A stretch of DNA of 12,398 nt, from positions 1 through 12,398 of the forward strand of contig CATPBY010000157.1 in the NCBI GenBank assembly GCA_955652845.1. Reading direction: 5' to 3'. Source of the stretch: an uncultured Terriglobales bacterium (GTDB lineage Bacteria; Acidobacteriota; Terriglobia; Terriglobales; Acidobacteriaceae). How positions within the stretch are numbered: the stretch's first letter is position 1; each line of letters begins with the position of its first letter. A model generated the notes under the pieces. It did not search any database and had not been told where the DNA came from. It saw only the letters and a list, made by a program, of their open reading frames with translations. Position numbers and translations under genes: made by a program. This document shows positions 8,093 through 12,398 of the stretch, in pieces.

Positions 8093-9373
8093 ATGCGAAA
8101 CAAGCTGATGCTGATACGGATTGCGTCCATTGCGATTGCGCTGTGCCTTGCAGTCACAGCTACTTTCGGGCAGTCGGATACGAACACCTCCGACCAAAAC
8201 ACGGCCGCACATCGCTTCGAACCCAAGCACCCACCCACCATTACTCACGGCCCGATGTCAACCGCAGAAAGAAAGCAGAGCATACTCTCCACTATTTCAG
8301 GCAACCCGCTGTCCGTGTTTAACTACCAGGTCATTTCCTCACGGGATGGCAACCTTTATGAAGGAGTGATCGTAGGACGGGATCCGAATACGCATGGCTC
8401 CAACGCAGAGTTGAACGTCACCACCCAGTTGGTCCCCATTGTGTTTAAGTTTCACACGCTTGGCACAGCTGTCGACCTGAAAACCGGGGTTATCACGACG
8501 GTGAGTGGCAGTGCTAAATCAGACCCAACCGTGGCCGACACCGGGTGTTTAGGCAGGCGGAATAATGTGCCGCTGACACTCATGACTCAGTCGCCCATCC
8601 TGAAGAATGCCGACTTCGTTTTTGGCGGCACGGATATGGGTAGCACGCAGTATACGGACGCTTTCCAGAGAGCCAATTTCTGGAAGCTGATCGATCAGAG
8701 CAACTATCATGTCCGCCTCAGTCCGGTGAGCGTCCTCCCTCCGCTGGTAGTGGACGTACCTCCAGAGAGCGGCCTGTCCCTCGCGCCGAACGTGTTTGAG
8801 CCAACTTTTTCCATGTGCAGCCGGGAGGGGATCGTCGACATCAATTTCCTTGATGCGGTGGTCGTGAACCAGCTAACGAAGTTGCCGGGTGTCAATCCGG
8901 GCACCTTTCCCATGTTCATGATCTACAACACCGGCATGTCGTTCGGGGACCCAGACAATTTCAACAACTGCTGCGCGGGTGGTTATCACGGCTTCAACCC
9001 AGCCGGACCCATCACCTTCCAGACGTACTCGCCGTTTGACTTCGATGTCAGCGGATTTTTCGTGCCCGTGGCGAACGACACGGACATCGCGTCGCATGAG
9101 GTCGGCGAGTGGATCAACGATCCGTACGGCATCAACAGCACGCCGGCATGGGGACATACCGGGCAGGTAGGAGGTTGCCAGAACAACTACGAAGTCGGGG
9201 ATCCGCTGACTGGCCAGAATGCTGCATCCGTCGTGATGCCGAACGGCTTTACTTACCACTTGCAGGAACTGGCGTTCTTCTCCTGGTTCTTCGGAAATCC
9301 CTCGCTCGGAGTTCACGGATGGGATTCGGACAATGCAACGTTCGTCCATGACGCTGGACCAGTCTGCCAGTAA
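8093..9373 (+). CDS. Secreted protein with HEVGE zincin-like motif (putative metalloprotease)
   Basis: A 426-residue exported protein. The ATG is preceded by AAGGAG (8082-8087) at 5 bases. Residues 1-26 form a Sec signal peptide (basic MRNKLMLIR, hydrophobic IASIAIALCLAVTA, then TFGQ). Near the C-terminus, DIASHEVGEWINDP (H335, E336, E339) is followed by GCQNNYEVGDP (E367, D370), then NGFTYHLQELAFFSWFFG and a closing VHDAGPVCQ. An HExxE motif followed by a distal E-(I/V)-G-D resembles secreted zinc-peptidase-like proteins with HEIAEAVTDP...EIGD, so H335, E339 and E367/D370 are candidate metal ligands. That is inference. Six cysteines follow the signal region (C152, C242, C293, C294, C362, C425), suggesting disulfides outside the cytoplasm. 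I recall similar proteins in acidobacteria, mostly annotated hypothetical. It is a single gene with its own promoter and terminator, divergent from the kinase. Peptidase activity is unproven. Confidence 0.88.
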   Translation: MRNKLMLIRIASIAIALCLAVTATFGQSDTNTSDQNTAAHRFEPKHPPTITHGPMSTAERKQSILSTISGNPLSVFNYQVISSRDGNLYEGVIVGRDPNTHGSNAELNVTTQLVPIVFKFHTLGTAVDLKTGVITTVSGSAKSDPTVADTGCLGRRNNVPLTLMTQSPILKNADFVFGGTDMGSTQYTDAFQRANFWKLIDQSNYHVRLSPVSVLPPLVVDVPPESGLSLAPNVFEPTFSMCSREGIVDINFLDAVVVNQLTKLPGVNPGTFPMFMIYNTGMSFGDPDNFNNCCAGGYHGFNPAGPITFQTYSPFDFDVSGFFVPVANDTDIASHEVGEWINDPYGINSTPAWGHTGQVGGCQNNYEVGDPLTGQNAASVVMPNGFTYHLQELAFFSWFFGNPSLGVHGWDSDNATFVHDAGPVCQ

Positions 9374-9400
9374 TCCCGAGTCAATCGCCAAACCAAGGAG

Positions 9401-9426
9401 CCGCCCGCAAGGGCGGTTTCCCTTTT
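9401..9426 (+). terminator. Rho-independent terminator of the secreted HEVGE protein gene
   Basis: CCGCCC (9401-9406), a GCAA tetraloop and GGGCGG (9411-9416) form a perfect 6-bp GC stem, followed by TTTCCCTTTT. It lies 28 bases after the stop codon at 9371-9373. The T-tract is interrupted by CCC, so efficiency is uncertain. Confidence 0.75.
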
Positions 9427-9700
9427 CCTCTGAGCCAGACAAGTACCGGATGGGAACCGGGCCGAAAACTGTCCTGGCACCTTCCTCTATGGCGCCGGCG
9501 GCGGGAAGTCGTGGGGGGCACCGGCTGCACTTTTCACTGCAGATCCCCGATAAAAATCATCTGCCTCAAGATAATAGAGTTACAGCTTCAGCCGTGAACG
9601 ATTTTCGCAGAGCAAACCTCGCTTTGGGCGCAATTTACGGGCCTTCGACCCATTGTGGCCACGAAGACGCCCGCGGCCTACACTCTTGCCTGGCGGGAAA

Positions 9701-9720
9701 GACAGCCGAGGGCCGCTGTC
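9701..9720 (-). terminator. Possible weak terminator after the HNH gene
   Basis: GACAGC (9701-9706) and GCTGTC (9715-9720) form a 6-bp stem with an 8-base loop. Read on the minus strand it is followed by TTTCCC. It lies 25 bases after the HNH stop codon, the right place for the end of the zinc-ribbon/comF/HNH transcript, but the T-tract is short. Confidence 0.3.
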
Positions 9721-9745
9721 CCTGCGCAATCTTTGATTTTAATTT

Positions 9746-10348
9746 TTAGTAGAAGAGATACTTCCGCCACTTATCATCGGAGCGGCCCATCAGTCGCATG
9801 ATGTGGCGGCTGGTGTGCAGATTGAACGCGCGTGGTTCGCGCAGCAGCTTCATGCCGGCTTCCGTGGGAAGCTGGTTCCCCTTCTGCCGATTACAGGAAT
9901 GGCAGCAGGCCACCAGGTTTTCCCAGGTGGAAGCGCCGCCACGGGAGCGGGGAGCCACATGATCGAGAGAGAGTTCACTCGAAGCCAGAACCTCTCCGCA
10001 ATACTGGCAGGTGTTGCGGTCGCGCAGCAGAATATTCTTGCGCGAGAGCGCCCGGCTCTGATGCGGAATACGGCGATACTCGAGCAAGCGGATTACAGAA
10101 GGGACGCGCATGGCGAGGCGCGCGGCGTGCAGGAAATGGCCATTTTCCTCTTCAGTCATGGCGACGCCTTTCAGCACCAGCACGATCGCCCGCCTGGCCG
10201 CGCAAACGTTGATGGGCTCATAGGACGCGTTCAGCACCAGGACCGGCGCATGCAAGGCATGGCCGTTGCTGTCCTGGTGGGTGCCGATCAGCGTCGCGGA
10301 TACCAGGTGAGCTCCCGCGCCTGCCGAATTGTGCCACTTGCCTGACAT
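9746..10348 (-). CDS. HNH endonuclease family protein
   Basis: A 200-residue protein with a C-terminal HNH nuclease domain at ~105-160. The first zinc knuckle is CQYC (C114, C117). Then comes the catalytic LSLDHVAPRSRGG (D129, H130), WENLVACCHSCNRQKGN with N144, the second knuckle C149/C152, and N153. All residues expected for the betabetaalpha-metal nuclease fold are present, so it is probably active on DNA. The N-terminal half contains APVLVLNASYEPINVCAARRAIVLVLKG, typical of a common bacterial family of stand-alone HNH proteins of unknown biological role. The ATG at 10348 has only a weak AAGG three bases before it. The stop (TAA) lies in AT-rich sequence. It lies 46 bases downstream of comF on the same strand, so the two are probably co-transcribed. 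No methylase, phage or restriction partner is visible. Confidence 0.9.
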   Translation of the reverse strand: MSGKWHNSAGAGAHLVSATLIGTHQDSNGHALHAPVLVLNASYEPINVCAARRAIVLVLKGVAMTEEENGHFLHAARLAMRVPSVIRLLEYRRIPHQSRALSRKNILLRDRNTCQYCGEVLASSELSLDHVAPRSRGGASTWENLVACCHSCNRQKGNQLPTEAGMKLLREPRAFNLHTSRHIMRLMGRSDDKWRKYLFY

Positions 10349-10394
10349 ACGCCTTGTGTGGCGCGAGCGCCCTGTCCCGCGTCTCCGAATCCGG

Positions 10395-11198
10395 CTATCC
10401 TGCAGCCGCCATCGTCATTCGCGCTTCTTCCCCGAACTCCGGTTCGGCCCGGTTGGCGTCCGCCTTCAGAGTTCGAGCGACAGTAGCCACAAATACTTTA
10501 GATGCACCCGCCCGCCGCAGAATTCGCGCGCATTCCGAAACTGTAGTACCGGTGGTGAACACATCGTCGACCAGCACAATCTCCCGCCCCGCCACTTTGT
10601 GCGGTTCGACAACCGCAAAAGCGCCGCGAATATTCTCCCGCCGCTGGTGCCGCGTAAGCCCGGTCTGAGATTGAGTTTCACGCCGGCGTTCAAGGATGGT
10701 TGCATCCAACGTCACCCGATGGCGCGCTACTCCGTGCTTGAAAGCGGCCCGAGCGATCACTTCGGATTGATTGAACCCGCGCTGCCGTAGTTTCCGGCGG
10801 TAGAGAGGCACGGGAACTGCCAGAACCTGCGCCGCGCCAAAACCCGGTTCGAGATCAGCAAAGGCTTCCGCCAGCATGCGTCCCAATACGCCGGCGGCAG
10901 ACAATACCTGCTCATATTTCAGCAGATGAATCAGCTCGCGCAGTCCACCTTCGTAGCTTCCGTAGGCCGTGGCCTTTGCGTAAGGCGGCTGCAGGCGGCG
11001 GCAGAGCGCACATTGTAGCGCCGCGTGTTCGCCTGTAAACGAAAAAGGACTGAGCAGGCGCTCACCACAAACGCAACAGACTCCGCCCGCGATCGGACGC
11101 ATGTTCAACAAGCAGTCGGAGCAAACCGGCAAGCGGGAAATATTAGTCAGAGGAGCGCCGCAAAGACGGCAATCAGAAGGGAAAAAGGTGGCAAACAA
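10395..11198 (-). CDS. comF: ComF family phosphoribosyltransferase-like protein
   Basis: A cytoplasmic protein of the ComF/GntX family, linked in other bacteria to DNA uptake during natural competence. From the TTG at 11198 it has 267 residues. The N-terminus is a double zinc ribbon with CRLC (C10, C13), CSDC (C26, C29), CCVC (C41-C44) and CALC (C63, C66). A type I phosphoribosyltransferase domain follows, with VPVPLYRRKLRQRGFNQSE (~128-146) and the PRPP-binding loop EIVLVDDVFTTGTTV (~206-220). The TTG has no good ribosome site, and the frame stays open upstream to about 11362. The codons just before TTG read SPLISSLVSSVYGIAES, which looks like a normal ComF N-terminus. No ATG, GTG or other TTG occurs there, only CTG at 11231 and 11243, so the true start is unresolved. 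It sits between the zinc-ribbon gene and the HNH gene. Confidence 0.92.
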   Translation of the reverse strand: MFATFFPSDCRLCGAPLTNISRLPVCSDCLLNMRPIAGGVCCVCGERLLSPFSFTGEHAALQCALCRRLQPPYAKATAYGSYEGGLRELIHLLKYEQVLSAAGVLGRMLAEAFADLEPGFGAAQVLAVPVPLYRRKLRQRGFNQSEVIARAAFKHGVARHRVTLDATILERRRETQSQTGLTRHQRRENIRGAFAVVEPHKVAGREIVLVDDVFTTGTTVSECARILRRAGASKVFVATVARTLKADANRAEPEFGEEARMTMAAAG

Positions 11199-11410
11199 AC
11201 TTTCGGCTATGCCATAGACCGACGAGACCAGGGAAGATATCAGCGGACTATCGTGCGCTCCTGCTTCGGTCCCGGCAGCTCGGATTGGGTCCCCGCTACT
11301 GCTGAAGACGAACCTCCCTCGTCCGGCTTGGGCTCGGGATGCTTCAAGCGGACGAAATCTGCTTCAAGTATAGCGGGCAGGCAGGTCCCATGCAAAGCGC
11401 AGGTGGCAAT

Positions 11411-11617
11411 TCAGGCGGCAGCGCGATGTGGTATCGCTGTTTCGCGGTCCCGCACCAGCACAAAGCCCGCCTGGTAAGAGCGGCGGAAGCAATCCCCACA
11501 GCGCACCGGACGCAAATATAACGCGGGAAGAATGTATCTTTCGACGAAATTGCGGGGGCGCGAACGGTATCCCTCGAAACTGCCACAATCCCGACATTGA
11601 AACGGCTTGCGAACCAT
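11411..11617 (-). CDS. Small zinc-ribbon protein with two CxxC knuckles
   Basis: A 68-residue basic protein. The ATG at 11617 follows GAGGTG (11626-11631) with an 8-base gap, a good ribosome site. The sequence starts MVRKPFQCRDCGSFEGYR, then an Arg-rich/hydrophobic linker (RPRNFVERYILPALYL) and RPVRCGDCFRRSYQ. Two CxxC pairs (C8/C11 and C40/C43) should bind one zinc ion. I recall small acidobacterial proteins with the same layout (CPxCGS...RSRRRG...ERxxLPxLxLRPxRCxxC), function unknown. The two hydrophobic helical turns between the knuckles are too short to be a sure membrane segment. Other frames overlap this stretch but lack the CxxC pattern and the ribosome site. It lies first in the probable operon with comF and the HNH gene. 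Confidence 0.75.
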   Translation of the reverse strand: MVRKPFQCRDCGSFEGYRSRPRNFVERYILPALYLRPVRCGDCFRRSYQAGFVLVRDRETAIPHRAAA

Positions 11618-11625
11618 GACTGGAG

Positions 11626-11631
11626 CACCTC
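11626..11631 (-). promoter_or_regulatory. Ribosome-binding site of the zinc-ribbon gene
   Basis: GAGGTG on the minus strand, 8 bases before the ATG at 11617. It selects this frame over two overlapping frames starting at 11628 and 11639. Confidence 0.55.
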
Positions 11632-11665
11632 AGAACCACGCCTGGAGGAAAACGACCAGGGCGCT

Positions 11666-11674
11666 ATTGTAGCA
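11666..11674 (-). promoter_or_regulatory. Extended -10 promoter for the zinc-ribbon/comF/HNH operon
   Basis: On the minus strand TGC-TACAAT forms an extended -10 element (TGnTACAAT). The expected -35 position has only a weak match. Transcription would start near 11659, about 42 bases before the ATG at 11617. Confidence 0.45.
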
Positions 11675-11767
11675 AAGTATGCCGCTCGCAGTAGTTACAC
11701 ATCTCATTATTAACCTTTTCATTAACTTAAGCCCAGACCAACGATCGCCTGACTTGTAAAGCAGAAG

Positions 11768-11789
11768 CCGCGCGTGCTAACGTGCGCGG
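11768..11789. other. GC-rich hairpin in the leader of the OPT gene
   Basis: CCGCGCGTG (11768-11776), loop CTAA, and CGTGCGCGG (11781-11789) pair over 9 bp with two central G-U pairs. It ends 45 bases before the ATG at 11835. It is not followed by T residues, so it is not an obvious terminator; it may be a leader-RNA structure or a protein-binding site. Confidence 0.4.
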
Positions 11790-11834
11790 TCTTGCCAGCT
11801 CCAGCCAAGTCCGCGATTGCGAGGACCTTCTTTC

Positions 11835-12398
11835 ATGAGCCCTAGTCCGGTGAACCAATCAGAGAGCCCCAGGAAACACCAGCCCTACGTCCCCGAGAAC
11901 ATGGAAATGAAGGAATTCACCCTGCGCGCGGTGTTGCTGGGTTTGTGCATGACCGTGGTGTTGGGCGCAGCCAATGCCTACCTCGGCTTGCGCGCAGGCA
12001 TCACGATCGCAGCCACCTATCCGGCGGCGGTGATTGCGATGGCGGCGATGCGGGCGTGGAAAGGATCGCTACTGGAAGAGAATATCGCCCGTACTGCGGG
12101 CTCCATCGGAGAAGGCATCGCGGCCGGGGCCATTTTCACTATTCCTGCATTCCTGATTGCCAAAGCCTGGCCGTCGTTCCGGCCCGGCGATGCGTACTGG
12201 AAGTCGACGGCGTTAATTCTGGTGGGAAGCGTTCTGGGAGTGCTGTTCATTTCTCTGGTGCGAAGAGTGATGGTGGAAGACCCGGAGCTTCCCTTCCCTG
12301 AATCAGTAGCCGCGTCGGAAATTCACAAGGCGGGACAACGCGGGGCGGAGGCCGCGAAATACCTTTTCTGGAATATCGGGGTGGGCGGGGTGGTGTAC
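11835..12398 (+). CDS. OPT family oligopeptide transporter, N-terminal part (runs off the window)
   Basis: An inner-membrane transporter of the OPT family (TC 2.A.67), which imports oligopeptides or metal chelates. The 188 codons from ATG at 11835 remain open to the last base. A GAGGA lies about 9 bases before the ATG. After a polar N-terminus with PYVPENMEMKEFTLRA come hydrophobic helices at ~31-48, ~57-73, ~92-111 and ~124-142. Family hallmarks are visible: AANAYLGLRAGITIAATYPA (~45-64), LLEENIARTAGSIGEGIAAG (~79-98), and EDPELPFPES (~148-157), followed by an EIHKAG-like segment. OPT proteins usually have well over 500 residues, so most of the gene lies outside. It is transcribed divergently from the zinc-ribbon operon, and 217 bases separate the two start codons. 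Confidence 0.9.
   Translation, partial: MSPSPVNQSESPRKHQPYVPENMEMKEFTLRAVLLGLCMTVVLGAANAYLGLRAGITIAATYPAAVIAMAAMRAWKGSLLEENIARTAGSIGEGIAAGAIFTIPAFLIAKAWPSFRPGDAYWKSTALILVGSVLGVLFISLVRRVMVEDPELPFPESVAASEIHKAGQRGAEAAKYLFWNIGVGGVVY

Larger units (their letters stand above)
9374..9745. other. Intergenic region with terminator and imperfect repeats, no gene seen
   Basis: After the terminator at 9401-9426 no convincing reading frame is present; open frames here lack ribosome sites and protein-like features. Two related segments, AAGACGCCCGCGGCC (9664-9678) and AAGACAGCCGAGGGCC (9699-9714), form an imperfect direct repeat. The second lies inside a GACAGC/GCTGTC hairpin (9701-9720). The stretch just before the HNH stop codon is AT-rich. 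Confidence 0.45.

Noticed and set aside
8873..9442. Minus-strand frame of 189 codons
   Set aside because: Antisense to the secreted HEVGE protein and running through its terminator; no motifs.
9374..9745. Possible tRNA or structured RNA gene
   Set aside because: No cloverleaf arms, anticodon loop or CCA-like end could be drawn; only short hairpins are present.
9333..9749. Plus-strand frame of 138 codons after the secreted protein gene
   Set aside because: It starts inside the upstream gene, reads through the terminator and has low-complexity composition, so it is probably non-coding.
11344..11639. Two alternative minus-strand frames (94 and 91 codons) over the zinc-ribbon gene
   Set aside because: They lack the paired CxxC pattern and a ribosome site; the 68-residue frame has both.

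Overview
The window looks like a piece of a GC-rich, Gram-negative chromosome. The best guess is an acidobacterium (Terriglobia-like). The reasons are a DUF4398-like/coiled-coil/OmpA outer-membrane protein, a Thivi_2564-type mini membrane protein, a secreted protein with an HEVGEW...EVGDP signature, and a very large cytoplasmic hybrid sensor kinase. I recall all of these from acidobacterial genomes, but the taxonomy is inference, not search. No tRNA, rRNA, CRISPR array or intact insertion sequence is visible.

Region 1 (1-2041, minus strand) is cell-envelope. It holds an OmpA-family protein whose start is best placed at a TTG behind a strong Shine-Dalgarno sequence. A Gln/Glu-rich secreted protein starts 23 bases downstream of it and runs off the left edge. 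Upstream lies a ~70-residue two-helix membrane protein.

Region 2 (2319-7580, minus strand) is one giant sensor protein of up to 1753 residues with no membrane segments. Its order is REC, atypical PAS, GAF, HisKA, HATPase, REC, four PAS, HisKA_3, HATPase. It joins two histidine-kinase cores from different families, and its N-terminal receiver resembles NarL-type receivers that normally pair with the second core. No DNA-binding regulator is next to it.

Region 3 (7581-9426) begins with about 500 bases without a convincing gene, holding an inverted repeat and promoter-like sequences. A secreted 426-residue putative zinc-protease-like protein follows on the plus strand, with its own promoter, ribosome-binding site and terminator. 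Bases 9427-9745 look non-coding and contain short imperfect repeats.

Region 4 (9746-11617, minus strand) is a probable operon: a 68-residue two-CxxC zinc-ribbon protein, a ComF-type phosphoribosyltransferase, and an HNH endonuclease. The comF start is unusual: conserved-looking coding sequence extends upstream of the only available canonical start codon (TTG).

Region 5 (11835 to the right edge, plus strand) is the N-terminal part of an OPT-family oligopeptide transporter, divergent from region 4. The most notable item is the dual-core kinase, followed by the secreted HEVGE protein and the comF start problem. I did not find a clearly new multi-gene system.
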